Positions 1 to 9,007 of a DNA stretch of 64,000 nucleotides are shown piece after piece. The DNA comes from Candida dubliniensis CD36 (taxonomy: Eukaryota; Ascomycota; Pichiomycetes; Serinales; Debaryomycetaceae), in the NCBI RefSeq assembly GCF_000026945.1, contig NC_012863.1, positions 959,501 to 1,023,500 on the forward strand, read 5' to 3'. A program made the position numbers and the translations under genes. Numbering within the stretch: position 1 is the stretch's first letter; every line of letters starts with the position of its first letter. The notes beneath the pieces are model-generated. The model worked only from the letters and a program-made list of their open reading frames with translations. It did not search any database and was not told where the DNA came from.

Positions 1-60
1 TTCTTCATCCCATTGGGCTTTCCAGCCTGGTGGCAACTTTGGTGGTTCTCTATTAGACAT
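1..60 (-). CDS. WWM1: WW-domain protein, N-terminal fragment (WWM1-like)
   Basis: The gene reads leftward from an ATG at 60-58 and is cut by the window edge, so only 20 codons are present. They give a short polar start followed by Leu-Pro-Pro-Gly-Trp-Lys-Ala and Trp-Asp-Glu-Glu, which is the first strand of a WW domain (the first signature Trp is visible; the second lies outside). WW domains bind proline-rich peptides. A WW domain this close to the N-terminus, with this spacing, resembles yeast Wwm1, a small protein linked genetically to the metacaspase Mca1. The family assignment rests on very few residues; any other protein with an N-terminal WW domain remains possible. Confidence 0.6.
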   Translation of the reverse strand, partial: MSNREPPKLPPGWKAQWDEE

Positions 61-855
61 TTGGCTTATATGAGTTTATTTAATGCTTGTCCTAAAAGCT
101 ATCAAGTATGGATTTGATAAAAAAAGAAAGGGAATAAAATACAAAGACCAACAAAGAAAAAAACGGGGTGTGAAATTTTCAGGTCGGAGTGGGAGGGGGA
201 GGGGGAGAGGGTTTATATATTTTAAATACCAAGAAAAAATTGGCAATAAAGCAAATTTCAGGTTTCAAAATTATAAACTGTGACTTCCAGTTTTGTAATG
301 CTTTTTTTTTTTGCTTCTAAAGCATAATGAAGAGGTACTGGGATCAAGATCAAGCTACTATGTAGATAGAGATCGTTTAAAATAACAAAAAGAAAACAAA
401 TCATGGTATTTATTTTTCAATTTGTATTAAATGATGACCATGATGATTCAGCCTCGTTGTCGTAGTAGAACCCGATTTCGGGGTACATTTCTTTTCCCTA
501 TTCACGTGACATATGAATACAAAAAGCTACCTGGTTTTACACATCAGTCTTGTTTGATAATTCCTGTTAGTAACTCCTTTGTTTCAATATTCTCCGTTAT
601 ACGACAGGAGATGGTTCTATTAGTTTTTAATTCGTTTATGGTTTTCGTATTCCAAGACTGTAAGATTCTATCGCTCACCAACGAACTAAACGGTTCTCTT
701 ACATCTGTTAGGTCAAAACTATCATACTTTCCTGTTCATTAATCGTTTCTATTCAATCTATATCATCAACTAGAAAACTCGACTATCAAACAATCAATTC
801 AAAGTTTACGTACTATTTACATATATGAATGGTCGTGACAAAGTAAAACTCCTCT
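61..855. other. Intergenic region upstream of the WW-domain gene
   Basis: This is promoter DNA for the leftward WW gene and the 3' flank of YFH1. It holds a purine-rich G-tract array at about 188-210 (four runs of three to five G) and a perfect TCACGTGA E-box at 502-509, the type of site bound by Cbf1 or other bHLH factors. A 103-codon plus-strand reading frame at 431-742 has no recognisable domain and is not called as a gene. Confidence 0.5.
502..509. promoter_or_regulatory. TCACGTGA E-box (Cbf1-type site)
   Basis: Perfect 8-bp palindrome in the gap between the WW gene start and the YFH1 stop. The core CACGTG is the consensus for Cbf1/Tye7-type bHLH factors in ascomycete yeasts. Occupancy is inferred, not shown. 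Confidence 0.4.
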
Positions 856-1389
856 CTACTGTTCAACATTTTCGAATGTGAATTCTTGACCAATGGCTGA
901 AGATATTTCTTCCTGTAATAATGATGTCAAGGAACTCCCATCACGTAACGTGACCCATTTCCCACCAATTAAATCGTATCGTTTAGGACCACTAATAGGA
1001 GAACTCAACCAAATTTGTTTATTTGGTGGTTGTTTATTAATCACATAAGTACCATTTGGCGGCAATGTCAAAGTCAAAACCCCTTGACTCAATTCGGAAT
1101 CCACTTGTTCAAAATCTTCGTTCAATTCTTCCAACAGATCAGACAAGTTCTCTAAATACTCATTGGAAACTTTAGCGTATTCATTATCTGTAATTTTATC
1201 AATTTTATCATCTATGGCTTCACCTTCAGTGCTGAGAGAATAAGTTCTAACTGAGCCTAAGGGTCTTAACCCACACGCCACAGTTGGCAACGTCTGAGTG
1301 ATGAATCTGACTTGAGGGTATATAAGTTGTTGAGAATAGGCTGGTTTGCTAAGAGCTTTAGCAGTATTCAATGCAAATCTTTTGAACAT
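856..1389 (-). CDS. YFH1: Frataxin, mitochondrial iron-sulfur cluster assembly factor
   Basis: Encodes 177 residues from an ATG at 1389. Frataxin is a mitochondrial matrix protein that binds iron and stimulates Fe-S cluster assembly on the Isu1/Nfs1 scaffold. The first 50 to 60 residues are rich in Lys, Arg, Ser and Thr with few acids, as in a matrix presequence. The mature domain begins at about residue 68 with an acidic helix ([13 protein letters not shown] and onward), the iron-binding acidic ridge. The frataxin sheet follows, with [23 protein letters not shown] and Gly-Pro-Lys-Arg-Tyr-Asp. Length matches yeast Yfh1 (174 residues). It is divergent from the small membrane-protein gene at 1715, an arrangement shared with S. 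cerevisiae. Confidence 0.95.
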   Translation of the reverse strand: MFKRFALNTAKALSKPAYSQQLIYPQVRFITQTLPTVACGLRPLGSVRTYSLSTEGEAIDDKIDKITDNEYAKVSNEYLENLSDLLEELNEDFEQVDSELSQGVLTLTLPPNGTYVINKQPPNKQIWLSSPISGPKRYDLIGGKWVTLRDGSSLTSLLQEEISSAIGQEFTFENVEQ

Positions 1390-1714
1390 TTCTAAAAGTG
1401 TACACTCGTTAATTATGAGGAGAAAAGGCTTCTGGTGTGCAATGTTATGATTGGGTTCAAAACAGCAATACTGAATAACTTTTTTTTTTTTTCATTTTGG
1501 GTATCCAATCGAGCCATTTTCTTTTTACTTCCGACAATTGTCGCGTGAATTTGATTCTATTTTTTTTTTTTTTAATTCCGACTTTAATTCTCCCTCAAAT
1601 AACGACAGAGACAATTCAAATCAATAAAAACTGAAAAACAAAAAAAAAGAAAAGCACTCTTCACTTTTTTCAAACATCCCCCACCATCTGATTAACTAGC
1701 ATCCTATCTCATTC
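1390..1714. promoter_or_regulatory. Shared divergent promoter region, YFH1 / EXP1-like gene
   Basis: A 325-bp gap between two divergent start codons. It contains poly-T runs near 1482-1492 and 1560-1573 and an A-rich stretch at about 1630-1655, typical nucleosome-depleting tracts of yeast promoters. I saw no specific factor site that I would defend. Confidence 0.45.
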
Positions 1715-2233
1715 ATGTTTTTCACTATTTTGATTATAGCGGTCATATTAGTGGCTATAATGTTAATATTACCTTATGCATCTGGTTTAACAAAGATAGA
1801 AATCGATAGGTCACATCATCAATCTCTGAAAAAGTCATCTCCATTGTCATCACAAGAACACAAACCTCCACAACAATATTATGGATATGTTCCACCAGAT
1901 GAGATACAAGATTTTGATGATCAAACTAATGAACAGCATCATTCTTTAAAAGACAGAGCACATTTATTAAAAGAAAAACTTCAAGTCACTGCCGATGACA
2001 TACCACTTAAAATCAAACTAAACAAACCTGATAGTATTAACACCGCTGATGGTAACAGTAGTGGATTGAGACATAGAAAGAGAGAGAAATTGGACCTTGA
2101 CAATAATCCAAACACTTTTGATTATGACATTGACGAATTGATTGCTGAGGAGAATGATTTGGCAAGAAAAGAACAACAACAGGAATTTTATAAAGACCAA
2201 ATAATCGGTAAAGAAAAAGAAGAAATGGTTTAA
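1715..2233 (+). CDS. Small single-pass membrane protein, EXP1-like by synteny
   Basis: Encodes 172 residues from the ATG at 1715. Residues 1-25 are strongly hydrophobic (Phe/Ile/Val/Leu run ending in Pro-Tyr-Ala-Ser-Gly-Leu), forming one N-terminal membrane anchor or uncleaved signal-anchor. The remainder is hydrophilic, acidic and probably disordered or helical, with charged repeats near the C-terminus (Glu-Glu-Asn-Asp-Leu-Ala-Arg-Lys-Glu-Gln). In S. cerevisiae the gene divergent from YFH1 is YDL121C (EXP1), a small ER membrane cargo receptor for Pma1. Here a protein of similar size and layout occupies the same divergent position. That synteny is the main support; sequence identity could not be tested. 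Gene reality is likely, function is inferred. Confidence 0.65.
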   Translation: MFFTILIIAVILVAIMLILPYASGLTKIEIDRSHHQSLKKSSPLSSQEHKPPQQYYGYVPPDEIQDFDDQTNEQHHSLKDRAHLLKEKLQVTADDIPLKIKLNKPDSINTADGNSSGLRHRKREKLDLDNNPNTFDYDIDELIAEENDLARKEQQQEFYKDQIIGKEKEEMV

Positions 2234-2582
2234 GCATTCCAATTTAAATGTTAGTGTTAATTGAAACATAGTTTGTCCATCTAGTTGTATATATATATAG
2301 ATGTTTTAATGTGAAAAGTTTAGAACCAACACCAACCCCCTCCCCCTCAAAAGAAAGGCAATTGACATTTTCTACCTACAATGTATGTGTGTGCTTGTGT
2401 GTGGTGGTGAAGATGCTTAATTATTTTTTGGGTTCGTTTATTTGATTATGCTGCAAAAAAAAAATAAAAATATTAAAATTAAAAATAAAAATACATCATA
2501 GTCTCGAGATTGCTATGACTTAAGATTAAGTCAATTCAATTTTTTTCAAGACAATTATATCACAATCCACAACGATAGTAGT
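2234..2582. other. Intergenic region upstream of the P450 gene
   Basis: A 349-bp gap with a short TA repeat near 2289-2299, a C-rich run near 2337-2347, GT-rich DNA at 2385-2405 and an A-rich block at 2455-2490. No RNA gene or clear operator seen. Confidence 0.4.
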
Positions 2583-4382
2583 ATGCTTCTGAGCATAAGG
2601 TGGGATGAGGCTTTGCTAATTTTGCTAAATTATTTGAATGACTATCCCGTCACCATCACTTGTTTCTTGATACTACTAACCATTGTATTCGGTATTGTCA
2701 TAGATTATACCATTACTCCTAAAGAAATTGCTAACATATTTTCAATTCCTGGTGAACTACCATTTATCGGACACTTGCATCTTATTCTTGAGAATCCAGC
2801 ATTAATTTATTTGACTTGGTCAAAATTATATAACCAATCAGTTTTCCAAATCCGGATTGGCAATAAACGGGTTGTTGTTGTTAATTCTTTTGATGATGTT
2901 GTTGGATTATGGATTAACCATAGTTGTCAAAATAATTCACGACCATTAAGTTATACATTTCATGATTTGGTGTCGGCAATTCAAGGATTTACCATTGGGT
3001 CTACTCCAGCAAGTTCAACATTTCAAAAAAAGAAGAAAACAATCTCGCAATATTTGAATAAACGACAAATTGAATTAAAACTGGATATTATTAATCGTCA
3101 AATAAATATAATGATTGGTGAATTATGGAAACGTGATATTGAATTTGAAGACATTAATTTGTTACCGTATTTCCAAAAATTTGTCCTACAAACGGCAATT
3201 TTTATTGGGTACGGGATTGAATTGGATTGTTATAAAGAACATAACCAATTTTGTCAAGAAATAATTGATATTGAAAACAAAATAATTCGGTTAAGATCGC
3301 CCATTTCGAATTTACAAGATTCAATCCCTTTGTTGCGGATTATGCCTCGATGGTTCAACAACTCTGAAATTGCTCGAATTTGTGGTGAGAAAAGAAATAT
3401 TTATATGAATAAATTGTATCAGCAACTTCAACAAGGTCTAGCTGATGATTTGCCACAATATAAAAATAGTATATTAGGAGATTTAATAACCAAAACAAAG
3501 AATAGGAACGATAATGGTGAGAGTGGTGGGATGAATTGCATTTCTCGCAATAATTGTTTAAATGAACAGGAAATTCAGAGTATATGTCTAACATTAATTA
3601 GTGCTGGACTAGATAATACTCCATTGAGTTTGAATTATTTATTTGGAATTTTATCACATCCTAAATTGGGTGAACGTTTACAAACCAGAGCAATAAAAGA
3701 CATCCTTGAAAATTCGGGTGGTAATGCAATACTTGCTTGGGAAAAAGTACTGCTGTTGCAGGCGCTGGTGACTACTAATCAAAAGAATTTGATGAATTGT
3801 CAATATATCGAAGCCCTAATAATGGAAACATTACGACATTTTACAGTATTGCCATTGAGCTTACCACGATTGACTTCAAAGGAAATTCGATATAAAAATT
3901 TTGTTATTCCTAAAGAGACCCATTTATTTATGAATGCTTATTCAGCAAATCATGATTGCCAGATTTTTGTTAACCCCTATAAGTTCGACCCAGATCGATG
4001 GTTAGATCCAGTATCAAATAACATCAAATCTCAATTTTTGAATTATATAATCAACAACAATAGCAATAGAAGCAACCATGGTCGTGGTCAATTCAAATCT
4101 CACCATAATCATCAACACTTTGCCTTTGGCGCAGGTTCAAGAATGTGTTCTGGTTATAATTTGGTGATTAAACAAATGTATGTTATGGTTATTAAAATGT
4201 TATTGATATTTGAAATACATCCACCCACTAATACCAAGAAATTAATGGAATTAAATCCGTTTATAAATAATCTGAATCCAAAAGGTACATCATTTGAACC
4301 GAAAACTAATCAAATTAATTTAAAGTTTCGCAAACTACCTAATTATAAATCGCTACATGAATTGATATTACAACAAGATTAA
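2583..4382 (+). CDS. Cytochrome P450 monooxygenase, fungal phenylacetate-hydroxylase-like
   Basis: Encodes 599 residues from the ATG at 2583. Cytochromes P450 insert one oxygen atom into an organic substrate using NADPH via a reductase, usually on the ER. Seen: an N-terminal hydrophobic anchor at about 20-45, Pro-Gly-Glu-Leu-Pro-Phe-Ile-Gly-His after it, an I-helix equivalent Ala-Gly-Leu-Asp-Asn-Thr-Pro near residue 340, the K-helix ExxR pair at Glu415/Arg418, Phe-Asp-Pro-Asp-Arg-Trp near 468, and the haem loop Phe-Gly-Ala-Gly-Ser-Arg-Met-Cys with Cys522 as the thiolate ligand. Oddities: Asn replaces the usual first Thr of the I-helix AGxDTT motif, and an Asn/His-rich insert sits just before the haem loop. 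It does not look like Erg11, Erg5 or the alkane-hydroxylating CYP52 group; a CYP5217 or phenylacetate 2-hydroxylase relative is my best guess. Confidence 0.9.
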   Translation: MLLSIRWDEALLILLNYLNDYPVTITCFLILLTIVFGIVIDYTITPKEIANIFSIPGELPFIGHLHLILENPALIYLTWSKLYNQSVFQIRIGNKRVVVVNSFDDVVGLWINHSCQNNSRPLSYTFHDLVSAIQGFTIGSTPASSTFQKKKKTISQYLNKRQIELKLDIINRQINIMIGELWKRDIEFEDINLLPYFQKFVLQTAIFIGYGIELDCYKEHNQFCQEIIDIENKIIRLRSPISNLQDSIPLLRIMPRWFNNSEIARICGEKRNIYMNKLYQQLQQGLADDLPQYKNSILGDLITKTKNRNDNGESGGMNCISRNNCLNEQEIQSICLTLISAGLDNTPLSLNYLFGILSHPKLGERLQTRAIKDILENSGGNAILAWEKVLLLQALVTTNQKNLMNCQYIEALIMETLRHFTVLPLSLPRLTSKEIRYKNFVIPKETHLFMNAYSANHDCQIFVNPYKFDPDRWLDPVSNNIKSQFLNYIINNNSNRSNHGRGQFKSHHNHQHFAFGAGSRMCSGYNLVIKQMYVMVIKMLLIFEIHPPTNTKKLMELNPFINNLNPKGTSFEPKTNQINLKFRKLPNYKSLHELILQQD

Positions 4383-4584
4383 ATAGGTGAATATAAAATT
4401 GATTTGCTATATTTCTATTAATATTATTAGTTTTGTAATACCATTTAAAAAGTCATAAATAATAAACGATAGCCCATTATATATATATATATATATTCTA
4501 TTTATAATGAAAAATCCCAAAATCAAAAAAAAAAAAAAAAAAAAAAATTACACTTTTTGTTTAAAGAGAAAGGGGTTTTGTGAA

Positions 4585-6912
4585 CTAAATTGATAGATTA
4601 TTATTATCTCCTTGTGGAATAACGAATAATGTAGGATCAATATACCCAGTTTTTCTAACCACAACTGATCTTGTGGTTCTTGAAAATGGTAAATCATACT
4701 TTAATACTCCAGTTATAATTAAATCAAATGGATTGCTTGATATGATCTCCCATTTCTTGGAGTTATCATCTTCATGGCTACCATCACTACTGGTGATTTT
4801 ATTAGCCATATTATTTGAAGTAGCAACTTTAATATCAGCCATATTTACAATCAATTTCGCTTCTCCCGTAACATTTTTCCCGGGATACAATAATCGAATT
4901 CCTCCCTTTTGAATTGTTGGTTCTCGAGAAAGAAAGCCACCTTTGAAATTTAGAACCGATTCAAAATTCAAAATTGTTCCCAATTTGACCGTCTCAACTT
5001 TCTGTGATCCTCCCATTTGTAAAATTTTCAGGTCATCTGTATCAGGTAAGTAGCCACTTCTGGCAAATAAATCCAATTCTACTTCATTGATATCAACTGA
5101 AAACCACCCTGGATTAAATGCTTCAATAACAACGTTGAAAACTAATTCATCTTTACTAACAATGGGGTTCTCAATGGATGTGATGCCTACATCAGTCAAA
5201 TCTTTTGTTGTCGCCAAAACAAACCCCAACACAAACCCTATGGTAAGCACAATTAAAATACAAACAAAGGTATAAATGCATGATTTTAAAAAGCTTGGTC
5301 TTTGACTATACTGATCAGTCTTTCTTGGTAGAAAGAAATGACTGTCGCCAAATCTTTTAGGGTTATTATTGTTATTAAAATTCCGTGAAGCTGATCTGTT
5401 TATAGGGAGATCTGGCAAATCAAAGTTGGGTCCATTGATTTGTGACTCTTGATCATAATCATCATAGTCATAGTAATAATGATGTTGTTGATCTTGATAA
5501 GGAAATGGAAATGCTCTATTGTTAGCAGTGTTGTTGTTGTTGTTGTTGTTGTTGATCTTTTTGTTATCACCATTATTGTTATTATTACCAGTCATAGCAG
5601 AATTAACATTGTTATCACTGCTACTTCCATTATCATTACCATCTTTGTTTGAGCCACGATCTGAACTTTCTAGAGGTTGACCAGTTGATAAATAACGCTT
5701 GCTTTGCCGCTTCACTTGAGGGAAATTCAAATTAAGTGATCTATAATGAGGGATTCTTTGGTTTTGATTTAGTAATGAAGTTGATTCGTTAGCTGGGAAC
5801 CTAACGGTGTTGTCGTAATATATTAGCTCATCATCAAAATCTTCAATGTCAATATCATCAGGAATCGTGCTATACCTTCTTGGTTGCGAACCCTTTTTAT
5901 CGAAAAGTTTAGATGTAGTTGATCTCAATTTGGAAGAAGTGGATGAGGTTTTATAATTTCTTTTAGATGCGTTCTTAGTCGATACAGAAGGTGTTGCAGA
6001 CATTGTTGTCAGTATCTGATTTAGTGGAGACAGGGTATGTAGTTGTGGTTGTTGAATTTGTGGTTGTGATTGTGGTTGTGATTGTGGTTGCTGGTTTGAC
6101 GTGGTTGGTGGATTGTTATTATTAGTAGTGGTATTTTTTGCCAATTCTCCATCATCCATAGAATCTTCATCAATCAAATTATCCTCAACCTCATTGTATG
6201 AAAATGTATCGTCATTGTATCCTTCATTGATGGAATGGGCAACACTGTTAGTTTTCTGATATTGTGGTAAATTTTCATTGCCAATGTTATTCGATGGTGA
6301 AGCAGTGAACCTTTCAGTTGAGCTTGGAGGAACAAAATTTCGGTGATCGTTATCATTCACTGAATATGTTGATGTTTCACGAAGATGTACGGGTCGTTTA
6401 AGTATCGAATCTATATTATTTGAACTGCCGATGGAATTGGCAATCGATGGCGCCTTAGTAGACGGAAGTTTGAACGGTTGTTGTCTCCCTGGGTCATGAA
6501 AATATTGAAGCTGTTCTCCCTCTAGTATGGATGGCGATCGAAGCCCCGATCCTAATGTCAATGATGCTCCAGGAGGACCAGTCATCATTGCATTGGGTGA
6601 AGCAATCATACTTCCATTAACACTAGCATTATCTAAATTGACAAAGTTGTTGGTGCTGTTGTTGTTATTGTTAATGTTACTAGCATTATCATCTAGTTCG
6701 GTATCATTATTCTCATATATAAATGTTTCATCACTATCACTGCTTTCTATATCGTCAACCGCACTAGCCAATCGTGCAGCAAAAAAATCGGTTTTGGTTG
6801 AATTCTGTTTTGATATTTTCTTTTTCGTTTGTTGTTTCGGTGGAGCATCTGTGTTTTCACTCATGTTTCCAGTGCCCGATGTGTCGACTACTGAATTATT
6901 GGGATGTAGCAT
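4585..6912 (-). CDS. VAC7: Vac7 homologue, vacuolar membrane activator of PI(3,5)P2 synthesis
   Basis: Encodes 775 residues from the ATG at 6912. Vac7 is a vacuolar membrane protein that activates the Fab1 lipid kinase complex and so controls PI(3,5)P2 level, vacuole size and inheritance. Residues 1 to about 540 are low complexity, with Asn, Ser, Gln-Pro and Asp/Tyr repeats. A single membrane segment follows (Ile-Tyr-Thr-Phe-Val-Cys-Ile-Leu-Ile-Val-Leu-Thr-Ile-Gly-Phe-Val-Leu-Gly). The C-terminal lumenal part, about 200 residues, is ordered and carries Phe-Asn-Pro-Gly-Trp-Phe-Ser-Val-Asp-Ile and Glu-Leu-Asp-Leu-Phe-Ala-Arg-Ser-Gly-Tyr, the LEA2-like domain that is the conserved core of Vac7. 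The protein is shorter than S. cerevisiae Vac7 (about 1165), mainly in the disordered half. Asn-rich codon runs there may vary between alleles. Confidence 0.85.
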   Translation of the reverse strand: MLHPNNSVVDTSGTGNMSENTDAPPKQQTKKKISKQNSTKTDFFAARLASAVDDIESSDSDETFIYENNDTELDDNASNINNNNNSTNNFVNLDNASVNGSMIASPNAMMTGPPGASLTLGSGLRSPSILEGEQLQYFHDPGRQQPFKLPSTKAPSIANSIGSSNNIDSILKRPVHLRETSTYSVNDNDHRNFVPPSSTERFTASPSNNIGNENLPQYQKTNSVAHSINEGYNDDTFSYNEVEDNLIDEDSMDDGELAKNTTTNNNNPPTTSNQQPQSQPQSQPQIQQPQLHTLSPLNQILTTMSATPSVSTKNASKRNYKTSSTSSKLRSTTSKLFDKKGSQPRRYSTIPDDIDIEDFDDELIYYDNTVRFPANESTSLLNQNQRIPHYRSLNLNFPQVKRQSKRYLSTGQPLESSDRGSNKDGNDNGSSSDNNVNSAMTGNNNNNGDNKKINNNNNNNNTANNRAFPFPYQDQQHHYYYDYDDYDQESQINGPNFDLPDLPINRSASRNFNNNNNPKRFGDSHFFLPRKTDQYSQRPSFLKSCIYTFVCILIVLTIGFVLGFVLATTKDLTDVGITSIENPIVSKDELVFNVVIEAFNPGWFSVDINEVELDLFARSGYLPDTDDLKILQMGGSQKVETVKLGTILNFESVLNFKGGFLSREPTIQKGGIRLLYPGKNVTGEAKLIVNMADIKVATSNNMANKITSSDGSHEDDNSKKWEIISSNPFDLIITGVLKYDLPFSRTTRSVVVRKTGYIDPTLFVIPQGDNNNLSI

Positions 6913-8698
6913 CAAATGTGATCAAGTTGGCTAAAAGAAAGAAAAAAAAAAAATACGTAAAGGGTGTAAGCAAGTAAACTAAGCAAGTATATATATATAT
7001 ATATATATAATAATAATACTAATAATATTTAATAACAACAACAACCAAAAAAAAAAAAAAAAAAAATAAAATACTTTAAAAAGAAAAAAAAAGTCGTGTA
7101 CATGTCCCGTGTGCGTGAGTGCATGGAAGCAAGAACAACCAATCCCCATGTGTTTGTATCACGTGACTTGGGGTATTTAGAGTTGATAATTGGCTAAAGT
7201 TTATACATAAAGTTAGCATATTAATCAAAGATGTTGAGATAAGAATGTATAGGTAACACTTGATTACATCAATAAATGACCAATACTTAAAATCATTGAT
7301 AGCCTACTGTAGTTGTTATTTACCTAAATTTATAGTGATATTAACTAATAATAGGTTAACAAAAAAAAAAAAAAATGTTAATAACCTAGAATCAAAATTT
7401 TCATTATAGTTAGAATACTTCCAGTATGTTTCATTATTCATTAAAATCTTATAATGAAGTTTAAGTTCTAAGTTCTATTGTTACAGGGCCCACTGTAGAT
7501 AAACATGTGTGCCACATACATATATTGTTCTAGACCTTAATGAAAAGGCGGAGGAGGGGACGGAGAAATGGGAACAAAAAGTCCGTTTCAACCTTTGTGT
7601 TGTTGTTGTTGTTGTTGTTGTTGTATCACCTTGCTAGAAGGATCAACAACGTAAAAAGCTTATGGGTAACACTAAAATGTTAAGTATATTTGTGTATACG
7701 ATACAAAATCATTAAATATTATTGTTAATTATTGATAATGTTGACGGTAATTAGGTCGGATCTAGCAAAAGGCAACGAAAAAAAAAAAAAAAAAAAAGAT
7801 GCAAAAAGGACAAGACAATAGACAAGATTAGAAGAAACAATATATCCACACATATAAGTTTACATATGCAAATATAAATCGGTTTCTTTGTTGTTGTTGT
7901 TGTTTTTTTTCGTTTATATTGAGTACCGGTAACTGGGAAACCCAATTGATTAGCTTCGCCTTTCCTTCTCCAAGCTGTTAGTCAATGTTGATAATTTCTT
8001 TTCTTGTTTGAGACTTCTTTGCATTGTTTTAAGACCACGATCCAACACACCTACATGAACATACATACATACATACATATATACATATATACATGTCCAC
8101 ACACAATTGTAAAAGAAAAGATTTCACGAATGATCAGTAGTTGTTGTTGTTAATTGAGAATTAAATCCTTTTACCCCTATCTTGTTTCATACCACCCCCC
8201 ACTTTTTTTTTTTTTTTTTTTATTAAACTTTTTCCTTCGTCTACCTTAATCCAATTAGTTACGAGTTTGTAATCTTGTGATCAGAATTAGATCCTAAGTA
8301 TGTTTATGTGAGATGTGTTGTTGGATGGGTATAACAATATTGTAGTTGATCAGGTGTTTAACTTCTTTCTTGGGTTTTAATGATCAAGTTTTGAACTTGG
8401 CGTGTTTGTTTACAATGTGAAAAGCAAAAAAAAATCTAACATGTATCATAGACTTATAAAAAAAAAAAAAAAAAAAAAAACTTACATACAATTCTGAAAA
8501 ATCAAATATAGAATCATAAGCAAATTGCATATATCCACATTTGCTGTATTTGTCAAATGGAAGTTTAGTTATCCAGTAATATAGGCGCATAATATATTTA
8601 ACCTTCATATATGCACAATCATTTATTACTGGGACGAAATATTGGGTATCATTTACTATAAAGTTTCCCTGTGTTATCTTCTAAACTGGATTGTTAAT
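6913..8698. other. 1.8-kb low-complexity intergenic region upstream of VAC7
   Basis: Gene-free. It holds a TA dinucleotide repeat at about 6990-7008, A-runs near 7048-7065, 7362-7375 and 7779-7798, a TTG trinucleotide repeat at 7599-7625, an ATAC repeat at 8060-8080, a T-run at 8204-8221 and an A-run at 8459-8480. A TCACGTGA E-box lies at 7159-7166, about 250 bp upstream of the VAC7 start. Short reading frames here run through homopolymers and are not credible. Confidence 0.5.
7159..7166. promoter_or_regulatory. TCACGTGA E-box upstream of VAC7
   Basis: Perfect palindrome about 247 bp 5' of the VAC7 ATG on the minus strand, within normal promoter range. A bHLH (Cbf1-like) site by consensus only. 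Confidence 0.35.
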
Positions 8699-9007
8699 TT
8701 ATCTGTTGTTATCATTATTATCGTTATTATCGTTATTGTTGTTATTGTTGTTGTTATTATGGTTAGAATTATATTCTTGTTTTAATTCTTGATATGTTGT
8801 CGATAGCATTAATGGATTATTATTATTTTCTTGAAAGTAAAATATTGCCAATAGAACAAACAAGCAACACAAGGCGAAAAATATTACCAATCCAGTATAT
8901 TCTTGACTTATTGAAAATATACCATGACTTGTATCTTTGCTAGGTATTGATGAAGGTGAAGATGTAGAAGACGACTGTAGTAAATATCTTGTATTATTGA
9001 CAAACAT
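8699..9007 (-). CDS. Hypothetical small single-pass membrane protein
   Basis: From the first in-frame ATG at 9007 this gives 102 residues; the frame is open a further 25 codons upstream but without an ATG. Seen: a polar Ser/Pro-rich N-terminus, one clear membrane segment in the middle (Thr-Gly-Leu-Val-Ile-Phe-Phe-Ala-Leu-Cys-Cys-Leu-Phe-Val-Leu-Leu-Ala), a charged stretch, and a C-terminus made of a long Asn run followed by Asn-Asn-Asp repeats. The non-repetitive two thirds have ordinary codon use, which argues for a real gene. I do not recognise a family. No convincing intron that would supply an upstream exon was found. Confidence 0.4.
   Translation of the reverse strand: MFVNNTRYLLQSSSTSSPSSIPSKDTSHGIFSISQEYTGLVIFFALCCLFVLLAIFYFQENNNNPLMLSTTYQELKQEYNSNHNNNNNNNNNDNNDNNDNNR

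Noticed and set aside
431..742. 103-codon plus-strand frame between the WW gene and YFH1
   Set aside because: No recognisable domain, mixed composition, lies in a promoter region and overlaps an E-box; nothing beyond length supports coding.
2018..2269. Minus-strand frames over the EXP1-like gene
   Set aside because: Antisense shadows of the gene at 1715-2233, full of Phe from A-rich codons.
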